Shown here: positions 16,023 through 24,268 of the stretch, piece by piece | How the letters are laid out: every line of letters starts with the position of its first letter | How positions within the stretch are numbered: position 1 is the first letter of the stretch | Assembly (NCBI GenBank): GCA_023301645.1 | Contig: JALZUH010000063.1 | Span: 1-38,256, forward strand | Direction: 5' to 3' | Origin: Akkermansiaceae bacterium | Lineage (GTDB): Bacteria; Verrucomicrobiota; Verrucomicrobiia; Verrucomicrobiales; Akkermansiaceae | DNA length: 38,256 nucleotides | Made by a program: the position numbers and the translations under genes | Notes under the pieces: model-generated | Seen by the model: only the letters and a program-made list of their open reading frames with translations | Told to the model about the DNA's origin: nothing | Database searches by the model: none

Positions 16023-18602
16023 ATGTCAGACCAACGCAAACCTTTCCCCTTCGCAGAATTTGAGCCCAAATGGCAGCAATACTGGGATAAGCACGACACC
16101 TTCCACACAGCCAACCCCGGGGATGCAGACTTCGACGCCAGCCGCCCGAAATATTTCATTCTCGATATGTTCCCCTACCCATCAGGTGCGGGACTTCACG
16201 TAGGCCACCCAGAAGGATACACAGCCACTGACATCCTAGGTCGATTCAAGCGCATGAACCGCTACAACGTCCTACACCCAATGGGCTGGGACGCATTCGG
16301 CCTTCCTGCTGAGCAATACGCCATCAAGACTGGCCAGCATCCACGTATCACCACTGAGACCAATATCGATAACTTCCGCCGCCAGCTTAAGTCACTCGGC
16401 TTCGGCTATGACTGGAAGCGTGAGATCAATACCACTGACCCACAATACGTGCGCTGGACACAGTGGATCTTCCTACAGCTCTATAACTCTTACTACAATG
16501 AAGAGACCAAGAAAGCTGCCCCCGTCAGCGAGCTCGAAGAGCAAGGCTGGACTCGTGAGCAAATCGACGACGTCCGCCTCGCATTCATCCACGAAGCCCC
16601 TGTCAACTGGTCACCTGATCTTGGCACCGTCCTCGCCAATGAAGAAGTCGAAGAGTGGAAAGCCAAAGGCCACAGTGTCGAGCGTCGTCCGCTACGCCAG
16701 TGGATGCTACGTATCACCAGCTACGCCCAGCGCCTCATCGACGAGCTCGACGACCTCGACTGGCCAGAGTCCATCAAGCTACTTCAGAAAAACTGGATTG
16801 GTAAATCCGTAGGTGCAGAAGTCACATTCGACATCGCGGGTAATGACATCAATGTCTTCACCACACGCCCTGACACCCTCTTTGGTGCCACCTACATGGT
16901 GCTCGCCCCTGAGCACAGCCTTGTTTCTGAAATCACCACACCCGAGCAAAAAGACGCCATCGAAGCCTACATCAAAGCATGTGCTAGCAAGTCGGATCTG
17001 GAGCGAGGTGACCTCAATAAAAACAAATCAGGCATCTTCACAGGTGCCACTGCCACCAACCCCATCAACGGTGAGCAAATCCCAGTCTGGATCGCTGACT
17101 ACGTCATGATGGGCTACGGCACAGGAGCCATCATGGCAGTGCCAGGCCACGACGAGCGCGACTTTGAATTCGCAGAAAAGTTCGACCTCCCTATTAAGCA
17201 AGTTGTCGAGCCGAAGGAAGGGGCCGACTGGAAAGGCTTCACTGGTAATGGCACAGCCATTAACTCCGGCCTCCTCGACGGCATGAAGACCAAGGACGCT
17301 AAGCGCGCCGCCATCAAATGGCTTATTGATAATAACAAAGGCGAAGCCAAGGTTAACTTCAAGCTCCGCGACTGGCTCTTCTCACGCCAGCGCTACTGGG
17401 GTGAGCCATTCCCTATCCTCTGGGAAAATGGCGAGCACCAAGCCGTTCCAGATTCCGAGCTCCCCGTGCTCCAGCCAGACATGGATGACTTTAAGCCAAC
17501 AGGCTCACCAAAAGGCCCGCTTGCCAAAGCCACCGACTGGATTAACTACTCCGAAACCGCCAAGCGCGAAACCAACACCATGCCACAATGGGCAGGATCA
17601 TGCTGGTATTACATGCGCTACTGCGACCCTAATAACACCGATCGATTTGTCTCCAAAGAAGCAGAAGAATACTGGAGTGGCAGTGCCCAAGAAGACGCTA
17701 CCTCAGGTATGGTCGACCTCTACGTAGGTGGCACCGAGCACGCCGTGCTCCACCTCCTCTACGCACGATTCTGGCACAAGGTCCTCCACGACCTCGGCCA
17801 CGTCACCACCAAGGAACCCTTCCAGAAACTCGTCAACCAAGGCCTCATCCTCGGTGAAGACGGCGCAAAAATGTCCAAATCCATCGGCAATGTCGTCAAC
17901 CCTGATGACGTCGTCGAAGAATACGGTGCAGACGCACTCCGACTCTACGAAATGTTCATGGGCCCACTTGAGCAGGTCAAGCCATGGCAAATGAAAGGTG
18001 TCGAAGGCGTATCTCGCTTCCTCGCCAAAGTCTGGAGACTCGCCTTCGAGCAGAACCAAGAAAACCAATGGGTGCTATCAAGCAAGCTCACCAATGACGA
18101 ACCTACTGACAAAGCCCTCCTCAAGGTCACTCACGAGACCATCAAAAAAGTCACCGAAGACATCGAAAGAATGTCCTTCAACACCGCCATTTCACAGATG
18201 ATGATCTGTGCGAATGCCTTTGGCAAAGCAGAGCAGCTCCCCGCCACCCTGCTGCGCGACCTACTCAAATGTCTTAACCCATTTGCCCCACACATCACCG
18301 AGGAAATCCACGAGCAGCTCATCGCTACCTACCCAAGTGCCAAGTGCAAGTTCGACTACATCCTATCTGATCGTAAGTGGCCTGAGTATAACGAAGAATT
18401 CCTCGTCGAAGACGAAGTAGAAATCGTCGTCCAGGTCAACGGCAAGCTACGTGGCAAAATCAAAGTCGCCAAAGACGCCTCAAAAGACGAAATCGAAGCC
18501 CTCGCGCAGAAAGACAGCAATGTCCTCCAGCACACCGAAGGTGTTACCATTCGTAAAATCATCGTCGTTCCTGGCCGCCTCGTCAACATCGTCGCAAACT
18601 AA
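16023..18602 (+). CDS. leuS: Leucyl-tRNA synthetase
   Basis: Charges tRNA(Leu) with leucine in the cytoplasm. 859 aa, normal bacterial length. The class I HIGH motif appears as HVGH (residues 59-62, in PSGAGLHVGHPEGY), the CP1 editing domain follows (TTRPDTLFGATYMVLAPEH and GYGTGAIMAVPGHDERDFEF), and KMSKS is at 616-620. The C-terminal tRNA-binding domain includes VQVNGKLRGKI. It starts at ATG 16023 (MSDQRKPFPF). The VOC, QueD-like and phosphatase-like genes follow on the same strand with gaps of 27-48 bp and may be cotranscribed. Confidence 0.98.
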   Translation: MSDQRKPFPFAEFEPKWQQYWDKHDTFHTANPGDADFDASRPKYFILDMFPYPSGAGLHVGHPEGYTATDILGRFKRMNRYNVLHPMGWDAFGLPAEQYAIKTGQHPRITTETNIDNFRRQLKSLGFGYDWKREINTTDPQYVRWTQWIFLQLYNSYYNEETKKAAPVSELEEQGWTREQIDDVRLAFIHEAPVNWSPDLGTVLANEEVEEWKAKGHSVERRPLRQWMLRITSYAQRLIDELDDLDWPESIKLLQKNWIGKSVGAEVTFDIAGNDINVFTTRPDTLFGATYMVLAPEHSLVSEITTPEQKDAIEAYIKACASKSDLERGDLNKNKSGIFTGATATNPINGEQIPVWIADYVMMGYGTGAIMAVPGHDERDFEFAEKFDLPIKQVVEPKEGADWKGFTGNGTAINSGLLDGMKTKDAKRAAIKWLIDNNKGEAKVNFKLRDWLFSRQRYWGEPFPILWENGEHQAVPDSELPVLQPDMDDFKPTGSPKGPLAKATDWINYSETAKRETNTMPQWAGSCWYYMRYCDPNNTDRFVSKEAEEYWSGSAQEDATSGMVDLYVGGTEHAVLHLLYARFWHKVLHDLGHVTTKEPFQKLVNQGLILGEDGAKMSKSIGNVVNPDDVVEEYGADALRLYEMFMGPLEQVKPWQMKGVEGVSRFLAKVWRLAFEQNQENQWVLSSKLTNDEPTDKALLKVTHETIKKVTEDIERMSFNTAISQMMICANAFGKAEQLPATLLRDLLKCLNPFAPHITEEIHEQLIATYPSAKCKFDYILSDRKWPEYNEEFLVEDEVEIVVQVNGKLRGKIKVAKDASKDEIEALAQKDSNVLQHTEGVTIRKIIVVPGRLVNIVAN

Positions 18603-18642
18603 GCCCTCCCATTTCCATAATCCACATACCACACTCACCATC

Positions 18643-18996
18643 ATGAAGGTTCTCAAAGTCAAATACGCCCTCTGGGCATCCGACTGGCAACGCTGCCTCT
18701 ACTTCTACCGCGACCTCTTCGACGGAGAAGTCACCCTCGAAATGGAAGTGTGGAGTGAAGTCATCATCCAAGGAGCCACCATCGGCATCCACGGCGGTGG
18801 TGAAGGCAAGCGCACATGGACAGGACTCAGCTTCCAAGTCGACGACCTTCGCGAAGGAATCGCCCGACTCAAAGAACTCGGCGGAGACCTCACCTCAGAG
18901 CCTAATGACACCCCAGAAGACCCACTCCACCTCGCCATGTGTATCGACCCTGTGGGTAATGAATTCATGATGACCTGCCCGCGCAAGAGATCATAA
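18643..18996 (+). CDS. VOC-superfamily (glyoxalase/bleomycin-resistance fold) protein
   Basis: 117 aa from ATG 18643; the longer frame upstream runs inside leuS in another frame and is not protein-like. Two beta-alpha-beta-beta-beta modules are visible: KVKYALWASDWQRCLYFYRDLFDGEVTLEM, given here in pieces (ALWASDWQRCLYFYRDLF) and the second half TGLSFQVDDLREGIARLKEL. The closing CIDPVGNEFMM matches the usual D-P-x-G-N-x-f motif. Metal site and substrate cannot be assigned. It lies 40 bp after leuS. Confidence 0.85.
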   Translation: MKVLKVKYALWASDWQRCLYFYRDLFDGEVTLEMEVWSEVIIQGATIGIHGGGEGKRTWTGLSFQVDDLREGIARLKELGGDLTSEPNDTPEDPLHLAMCIDPVGNEFMMTCPRKRS

Positions 18997-19044
18997 CCAC
19001 GTCTCTAGCACCCCATCTCTAAACAAGATAACCCTTTTAAAAAC

Positions 19045-19500
19045 ATGCCTTATAGAATTTGTAAAATGATCGAGGTCGAGAACGGCCACCTACTCTCCAA
19101 GCACCCTGACAAGTGCCGCTTCCCGCACGGGCACACCCGCAAAGTCGAGCTCGTCTTCGAAGCCGACAGTCTCGACGACCGAGAGATGATCTTCGACTTC
19201 AAGCTCATCGGCAGAATGATCGGTGACTTCCTCGAAACCTACGACCACGCCCTCTGCATGAATACCGCAGACCCCAAGTTTGACTTCTTCAAAGAAGCCT
19301 ACGGTGACCGCATCATCGGCTTTGAGAACGAAGACCCCACCACCGAAGTCATGGCGCGCACCATCTACAACCACACCAAGGCATCCCTCAGCAAATTCGT
19401 CACCACACCCGACGCAGAATACCCCGTGCGCGAATGTGTCAAAATCCACAAAATCCGCGTCTGGGAAACCACCTCATCATGGGCGGAATACAGTGAGTAA
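19045..19500 (+). CDS. queD: 6-carboxy-tetrahydropterin synthase / 6-pyruvoyl-tetrahydropterin synthase family
   Basis: 151 aa. Zinc ligands expected in this fold are H15 (ENGHLL), H28 and H30 (HGH), with the catalytic Cys at C24 in the C-x3-HGH motif. DHALCMN (family LDHxxLN) and the late VWETTSSW glutamate complete the active site. QueD makes 6-carboxytetrahydropterin for queuosine; other family members make pyruvoyl-tetrahydropterin or act in folate. No queC, queE or folE neighbour is present in the window, so the exact pathway is unconfirmed and the symbol is tentative. Lies 48 bp after the VOC gene. Confidence 0.75.
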   Translation: MPYRICKMIEVENGHLLSKHPDKCRFPHGHTRKVELVFEADSLDDREMIFDFKLIGRMIGDFLETYDHALCMNTADPKFDFFKEAYGDRIIGFENEDPTTEVMARTIYNHTKASLSKFVTTPDAEYPVRECVKIHKIRVWETTSSWAEYSE

Positions 19501-19527
19501 AGCCTTAACCTAGCTCTGCCTCCCCCC

Positions 19528-19857
19528 ATGCTACGCATTCTCTTTATATGTGCAAAAAACCAATGGCGTAGCCCCACCGCGGCCCACATTTTCAAAAATG
19601 ACCCACAGCTAGAAGTCCGCTCAGCCGGACTCAGTAAGCAAAGCCCCACCACCGTATCAGCAAAGCTCATCGAGTGGGCAGAAATCATCATGGTCATGGA
19701 GAAATCCCATGCCCAAAGAATCAGAGACAGCTACCAGCACCAGCTGCAGCTACCCGAGATCATCTCCCTAGACATCCCCGACGACTACCCCTTCATGGAC
19801 CCTGATCTCATCGAGCTCCTCAAGGACTCAGTAGCAGCTGCACTAGAGGCACACTAG
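19528..19857 (+). CDS. Short low-molecular-weight protein-tyrosine-phosphatase-like protein
   Basis: 109 aa against about 150-160 in canonical LMW-PTPs. The N-terminal loop is C-A-K-N-Q-W-R-S (C8 to R14), which keeps the CX5R signature but lacks the second Cys and Gly seen in the usual CxGNxCRS. A general-acid region is present as DIPDDYPFMDPDLIELL. The protein ends just after that helix, so the fold is slightly trimmed. Such proteins could act on protein tyrosine phosphate or have lost activity. Last gene of the leuS strand group, 27 bp after the QueD homologue, convergent with acpS (12 bp). Confidence 0.75.
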   Translation: MLRILFICAKNQWRSPTAAHIFKNDPQLEVRSAGLSKQSPTTVSAKLIEWAEIIMVMEKSHAQRIRDSYQHQLQLPEIISLDIPDDYPFMDPDLIELLKDSVAAALEAH

Positions 19858-19869
19858 CAGCGCACTCCC

Positions 19870-20256
19870 CTACTCCGCCGCTAAAATAATGGCATTGGCC
19901 GCTGCATAATGCTCGGCGTGGGTTAGACTGATCTTGATCTGTGTGAGCTTATGCTTTTTGGCAAATTGCTCACCGTAGCCTGAGAGGACGACCTCGGGCT
20001 CGCCACTCTCTCTGCGGCGAATCTCGACATCGAGCCAGCTGAGGTCTTTACCAATACCTGTGCCAAATGACTTGGCCACGGCCTCCTTAGCGGCAAATCT
20101 TGCGGCGTAGTGGATGGCTGGACGCTTCTGCGACTCGCAGTATTCGCGCTCTGCCTCGGTGAAGATCTTCTTGGTGAATCGCTCACCAAATTCTGCCATC
20201 GATGAGGCGATGCGCTCGACTTCTACCACGTCGATTCCTATGCCGAAAATATTCAT
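19870..20256 (-). CDS. acpS: Holo-[acyl-carrier-protein] synthase
   Basis: 128 aa from ATG 20256 (MNIFGIGIDVVEVERI); a GTG at 20259 would overlap the pdxJ stop by one base. Transfers 4'-phosphopantetheine from CoA to a Ser of ACP, in fatty-acid synthesis. Motifs: GIGIDVVEVERI (Mg-binding Asp), then RFAAKEAVAKSFGTGIGKDLSW in pieces (FAAKEAVAKSFGTG), and ISLTHAEHYAAANAI. The start codon nearly overlaps the pdxJ stop codon, so the two are translationally coupled, an arrangement also known in other bacteria. Confidence 0.95.
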   Translation of the reverse strand: MNIFGIGIDVVEVERIASSMAEFGERFTKKIFTEAEREYCESQKRPAIHYAARFAAKEAVAKSFGTGIGKDLSWLDVEIRRRESGEPEVVLSGYGEQFAKKHKLTQIKISLTHAEHYAAANAIILAAE

Positions 20257-20258
20257 CA

Positions 20259-21005
20259 CTACGCTGAGTATGGCTGCATCGCTGCACGTATATCCTCCAC
20301 CGCCTTTTGTAAGCCTGTGCGCATCGACATCGCGATGAGCGTGTGGCCGATATTGAGCTCAGCGAGATGTGGCACTGTCAGTAGCTCAGGGAGATTTTCT
20401 AAATTAATACCATGCCCGGCATTGACTTGGAGTCCTAGGCTATGGCCTTTCTTAGCAGCTGTGATGAGTCGCTGAGTTTCAGGCTTACGAGCCTCACCGA
20501 AGTTATTGGCAAAACACCCCGTGTGCAGCTCGATCATCTCTGCGCCAATTCTAGCAGAGGCCTCCACCTGATGGGCGTCTGGATCGATAAACATACTTAC
20601 CTTGATACCTGCGTCCTGAAGTGCTGACACAGTAGGAACCAGTGAATCGTAGAGACCGTCGACATCGAGCCCGCCCTCAGTAGTCACCTCCTCGCGAGTC
20701 TCTGGCACTAAGCACACAAAGTCGGGCTTGAGCTTCACTGCCATTGCCACCATCTCTGGGGTGTTACCCATTTCGAAATTTAGAGGGAGTTTCACCTGCT
20801 CGCGTATCTCGAAGGCATCCTGCTCCTGCATATGCCGACGATCACCACGGACATGAATAGTAATCGAGTCTGCCCCGCCTGCGATGGCGTCATGAGCTGC
20901 TACCAGTGGGCTAGGCTCAGCATTAGGAAGATCGAGCATTTGCGCGTAGCGCGCCTGACGTAAAGTGGCGATGTGGTCAATATTGACACCTAGGAGAAGA
21001 CTCAT
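20259..21005 (-). CDS. pdxJ: Pyridoxine 5'-phosphate synthase
   Basis: 248 aa. Condenses 3-amino-2-oxopropyl phosphate with deoxyxylulose 5-phosphate in vitamin B6 synthesis, cytoplasmic (beta/alpha)8 barrel. Visible signatures: LLGVNIDHIATLRQARY at the N terminus, DSITIHVRGDRRHMQEQDAF-type loop (ITIHVRGDRRHMQ), CLVPETREEVTTEGGLD, NAGHGINLENLPEL and ELNIGHTLIAMSM. Length is normal. Upstream of acpS with the stop and start codons touching. Confidence 0.97.
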   Translation of the reverse strand: MSLLLGVNIDHIATLRQARYAQMLDLPNAEPSPLVAAHDAIAGGADSITIHVRGDRRHMQEQDAFEIREQVKLPLNFEMGNTPEMVAMAVKLKPDFVCLVPETREEVTTEGGLDVDGLYDSLVPTVSALQDAGIKVSMFIDPDAHQVEASARIGAEMIELHTGCFANNFGEARKPETQRLITAAKKGHSLGLQVNAGHGINLENLPELLTVPHLAELNIGHTLIAMSMRTGLQKAVEDIRAAMQPYSA

Positions 21006-21094
21006 GCAGATGAGATAGGTGAGGATCTAGCAAATTTCAAACTTCTATTATTCCCCTGTTGCTTTTGGTAGCCCTGAGAGGCTATGATAAAGGA

Positions 21095-22042
21095 ATGAAA
21101 GTGACACCACCATTGCGAACAAAGCTCCCGCGACTGATGCGACTCAAAGAGCCCGCTCGACCCCTGTCAGCTGTCCAACCTCTCTCCTCAGTCAACTATC
21201 TCGCCCTTAGCCTAGTCATCACCTGCTCCGCAGTCACGCTCTCACCTGCCTATGGCGACGAGGTAGAGCCACCCAGCCCGCAGTTCATCAGACCAGCTGT
21301 GCCTGATGATCTCATCGACGACGCCTACATCCGCCAGCAGCTCGGGGTAAATCAATTCACAGCCCCCTCCATCAAGCTCATTTTCGACGATCTCGATAAC
21401 CTCACGCCACTGCCAGCCGACGACCTCCCGCACAAAATCTCCTCGCGTATGCCGCTCAATCGCACCGACCTCGCTGTAGAGATCGGCTTCTACATCGCCG
21501 ATGGATTCATGGCTGTGCAGGCAGGACAAATGAGTAAAATAGAAGGCCTTGCCAAAAACCTAGCTCGCTACGGGCAAGCACTAGGAGCGGGTGAAAGGGT
21601 CAATCGCCATGCAGCAAGCCTACTAGAGAGTGCCGCCAAAAACGATGTGCCAGCACTCAAAAAAGAACTTACCTCCACCCAGAGAGACGTAGAAACAGAC
21701 CTCATCCACCTCCGTGACACCGACCTCGCTCACCTCATCTCACTGGGCGGCTGGATACGTGCGCTCGAAGTTGGCTCGCATGCCGTGGTGAAAAAATACA
21801 CCCCAGAACGAGCACTACACCTTTACCGTCCAGATATTGCTGACTACTATCAGAAATCTATCAGTGCTCTCGACCCTCGTATCGCCACCCGATCTGACAT
21901 CGTCACCATTCAGGAGCAAATCCAAGCGTTACGCGAAATGATGACTATCGGAGAAGGCCTCGCCCCCACCGAAGGTGACGTCGCAGCCATTGCCAAAGCA
22001 GCGCGAACCCTCGCCGCGCTCGCCTTAGAGAGAAAGAAGTAG
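21095..22042 (+). CDS. Secreted protein of unknown function
   Basis: 315 aa from ATG 21095; a TTG at 21059 and an ATG at 21137 are alternatives, the last giving a shorter signal region. After a long basic n-region a hydrophobic stretch (YLALSLVITCSAVTLSPAYG) precedes likely cleavage before DEVEPP. The mature protein is mainly helical with an Ala-rich second half (IEGLAKNLARYGQALGAGER, ALREMMTIGEGLAPTEG, IAKAARTLAALALERKK). Two Cys residues are absent from the mature part. I recognise no family. It is convergent with the NfeD-like gene and its stop is 19 bp from that gene's stop. Confidence 0.72.
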   Translation: MKVTPPLRTKLPRLMRLKEPARPLSAVQPLSSVNYLALSLVITCSAVTLSPAYGDEVEPPSPQFIRPAVPDDLIDDAYIRQQLGVNQFTAPSIKLIFDDLDNLTPLPADDLPHKISSRMPLNRTDLAVEIGFYIADGFMAVQAGQMSKIEGLAKNLARYGQALGAGERVNRHAASLLESAAKNDVPALKKELTSTQRDVETDLIHLRDTDLAHLISLGGWIRALEVGSHAVVKKYTPERALHLYRPDIADYYQKSISALDPRIATRSDIVTIQEQIQALREMMTIGEGLAPTEGDVAAIAKAARTLAALALERKK

Positions 22043-22061
22043 CAATCTACTACCCCTATTC

Positions 22062-23567
22062 CTATCTCTCTAAGTCGATTTCTTCGACGAGGATTCTCAC
22101 CCCATCCTCAGAGACGACGGCTATTGCTGCCCCCTCCTCGATAAAGCCTTGCTTCGCCGTTACATCGAGCACCTCACCATCAAAGTCGCCCTTACCTGCT
22201 GGGCGTAGATCAGTGCTCGCCACACCACGCATACCCTTGTGCTTAGTCGTCGCCACAGCAGAGCTAGATGTCTCATCACGCCCCATAGAGTCACCTGTCT
22301 TGAGCTCTTTCTTGATCACCAGTAGACTAAAGAGCGGCAGATGAGAAAGAAAGCGCATCATCAGTAAGAGCAGCAGCGTCGAGCCCATGATCGCTATGGC
22401 TAAATTCAGCGAAGGCTGCCTGATAAACTCCCAAGCATCGACAGAATCCCAGCCTCTAGCCGCATTATCAGAAAAGGCCAATCCATCGAACATCGAGACA
22501 AAGAGTGACCCCATAATCAGAAGCCCGCCCACCACACCGGGGAAGATCAGCCCTGGCAGCAGGAAAAATTCCACAATGACAAAAATCACGCCGAGCAAAA
22601 ATAAAATCATCAAGCCATATCCCGCCATATTACCCGCTGCATAGTTACCAAAGAAAAAGAGAGCAAAAGCAATCAGTGAAATACCACCACCAATGCCAAA
22701 GCCTGGTGTCTTAATCTCCAAGTAAGCCCCTGCTATCCCGACTAAGATCAGTAAACTCGACGATGCAGCTACCCAGTAGGCAAACTTATCCATCCCACCG
22801 AGCTGAGCATCCACTAGCTCCACACCAGAGAGTCCTTCCATAGCAAGTAGCTCCTCTAGGTCATTCACAATCCCCTTCGCAAGAAGAGGCTCGCCCTGAT
22901 ACTCAGCGACCGCCTCATCGGCTGTTAGCGTGAGGAGCTCACCCTCCTCCACCTGAATATGACCAAAGTTATAATACTCATCAGTAATCATCATCGAGCG
23001 AATCACATCAGGATTACGCCCCTTGCTCTTCGCCACCGCACGCACGAAGGCATTAAAAGCGGACTCGATCTTCGCTCGCATCTGCTTGGGAATCTCCGCG
23101 CCATTACCAGCTACCACAGCGGCTGCCCCAATGGTGGAGACAGGGTGCATGTAGATGGCATCTGTGCCCGACGCCACTAGAGCACCAGCACTCAGTGCTT
23201 GTTGATTCACATAGGAAAATGAAGGCACCTTGAGCTTCTGCATATCCACCATGATGAGCTCCGCTGTATCGAATGCCAAGCCACCCGGCGTATCCAAGTC
23301 GAAGACAACTGCTCTCGCATTCTCAGCATTAACCCGCTCGATGACCCGTCTCCAGAACTTAAAGGCGTGACCATTCATCAGATCCTTCTCCCCCACCTTG
23401 ATTACCACGACCTTGCCCTCGAAGCTCTCCTCGTCTGATTTTCCAAATACGCGCTTATTAGCCACCTCACTGGAAGTCAGCTGCGGCTCATTATTTGCCA
23501 AAGCAGTAGAGCTAACACTCAACTGTGAGAACACCAAAACGGCTAGTAAAACGAAATAATTCATCAT
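22062..23567 (-). CDS. NfeD-family / ClpP-class membrane serine protease
   Basis: 501 aa. Signal peptide (residues 1-24, ending ALA-NN), then a ClpP/SppA-like domain with the catalytic Ser in NQQALSAGALVASG (S126) and the partner Lys in MRAKIESAF (K166); VVFDLDTPGGLAF is the oxyanion-side motif. From about residue 255 there are several TM segments, then a C-terminal soluble OB-like domain (GVASTDLRPAGKGDFDGEVLDVTAKQ, in pieces: GVASTDLRPAGKG and EEGAAIAVVSEDG). This is the NfeD1b/nodulation formation efficiency D type that works with stomatin-family partners in membrane-protein quality control. No stomatin gene is adjacent here. Confidence 0.88.
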   Translation of the reverse strand: MMNYFVLLAVLVFSQLSVSSTALANNEPQLTSSEVANKRVFGKSDEESFEGKVVVIKVGEKDLMNGHAFKFWRRVIERVNAENARAVVFDLDTPGGLAFDTAELIMVDMQKLKVPSFSYVNQQALSAGALVASGTDAIYMHPVSTIGAAAVVAGNGAEIPKQMRAKIESAFNAFVRAVAKSKGRNPDVIRSMMITDEYYNFGHIQVEEGELLTLTADEAVAEYQGEPLLAKGIVNDLEELLAMEGLSGVELVDAQLGGMDKFAYWVAASSSLLILVGIAGAYLEIKTPGFGIGGGISLIAFALFFFGNYAAGNMAGYGLMILFLLGVIFVIVEFFLLPGLIFPGVVGGLLIMGSLFVSMFDGLAFSDNAARGWDSVDAWEFIRQPSLNLAIAIMGSTLLLLLMMRFLSHLPLFSLLVIKKELKTGDSMGRDETSSSAVATTKHKGMRGVASTDLRPAGKGDFDGEVLDVTAKQGFIEEGAAIAVVSEDGVRILVEEIDLER

Positions 23568-23766
23568 GATAAAAAAGGATCGATATTAAGAAGATAATAC
23601 AAGGGCTTCATAGAAAGCTCAAAAACTGAGTATGGGCTACAGCCCACATTTATATTTCCCCCATCCAGCATTACCCCATTTGCCCAGCTAGTTCAAGTGA
23701 CTTGTTCTCCGAAGGCATTGGCTATTTGAATAATTAGATAATTCTTAATAAGGTCATTGACTTTTA

Positions 23767-23779
23767 CGACAAGTTGTCG
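23767..23779. promoter_or_regulatory. Putative BlaI-family operator, copy 1
   Basis: Palindrome CGACAA-G-TTGTCG, preceded by TTTTA and followed by CAAATG. It starts 5 bp after a TTGACT box (23757-23762), so bound repressor would sit between -35 and -10. The dyad recalls BlaI/MecI operators in size, though its sequence differs from the TACA-type Staphylococcus sites. Confidence 0.7.
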
Positions 23780-23799
23780 CAAATGAAATCATCACGTTA

Positions 23800-23812
23800 C
23801 GACAACTTGTCG
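23800..23812. promoter_or_regulatory. Putative BlaI-family operator, copy 2
   Basis: Palindrome CGACAA-C-TTGTCG, the same dyad as copy 1 with the complementary centre base. Centre to centre distance is 33 bp, close to three helical turns, so two dimers could sit on one face of the DNA. The blaI-like ATG is 67 bp downstream. Confidence 0.7.
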
Positions 23813-23878
23813 CAAGCGGTGCACTCATTTCATAGCAAATAACTAACCAGCCATCAGACACCCCTCAAAGACTCAACG

Positions 23879-24268
23879 ATGAAAGAGAAACCAACAACAC
23901 TAGCCAATGCTGAATTAACCATCTTAGAATACCTGTGGAAATCAGCTCCCTCGACTGCTCGAGAAATACGAGAAGGTGTTTATCCAGATCAAGGAGCCGC
24001 TCAGAACGGCACGGTGCAGAGACTTTTACAAAGACTAGAGACCAAGGGATTCGTCACGAGAAAGCGTGTCAGTAATGTATACAACTTCAATCCATCTCTC
24101 ACTCGCGAAACCTACTTAGGAAATCAGCTAGAGAATCTTGCCTCTACTCTGACAGAGGGGTCCTTTGCCCCACTGATCACCCACTTAGTGGAGAAGAATA
24201 AAATCTCGTCCGATGACATCAAAAGAATCCGTGAAATCCTCGATCAAGACCAAGGAGGTAACAACTAA
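23879..24268 (+). CDS. BlaI/MecI-family transcriptional repressor
   Basis: 129 aa. Winged-helix DNA-binding domain at residues about 5-75: LANAELTILEYLWKSAPSTA, then REIREGV, NGTVQRLLQRLETKGFVTRKR (recognition helix region, in pieces here) and the wing RKRVSNVYNF. The C-terminal helical part (NKISSDDIKRIREILDQD) would dimerise. In known systems this repressor is inactivated after a partner M56 metalloprotease senses a signal. Its stop TAA overlaps the ATG of the M56 gene (TAATG), so the pair is translationally coupled. Two matching dyads lie just upstream, which fits autorepression. Confidence 0.92.
   Translation: MKEKPTTLANAELTILEYLWKSAPSTAREIREGVYPDQGAAQNGTVQRLLQRLETKGFVTRKRVSNVYNFNPSLTRETYLGNQLENLASTLTEGSFAPLITHLVEKNKISSDDIKRIREILDQDQGGNN

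Larger units (their letters stand above)
23568..23878. other. 311 bp divergent intergenic region with BlaI operators
   Basis: Holds the promoters of the divergent NfeD-like gene and the blaI-like operon. A perfect inverted repeat TGGGCT-AC-AGCCCA lies at 23633-23646, about 66 bp upstream of the NfeD-like start. Two dyads for the BlaI-like regulator are listed separately. TTGACT at 23757-23762 is a plausible -35 box. Confidence 0.6.

Noticed and set aside
17703..18068. 121-codon open frame antisense to leuS, and similar open frames on other strands inside leuS
   Set aside because: They mirror the codon structure of leuS (a GC-rich third position opens the opposite frames), have no family-like sequence and no start signals.
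18451..18642. N-terminal extension of the VOC gene into leuS
   Set aside because: The extra 64 residues read the leuS 3' end in another frame and are Ser/Lys/Pro-rich; the family start fits ATG 18643.
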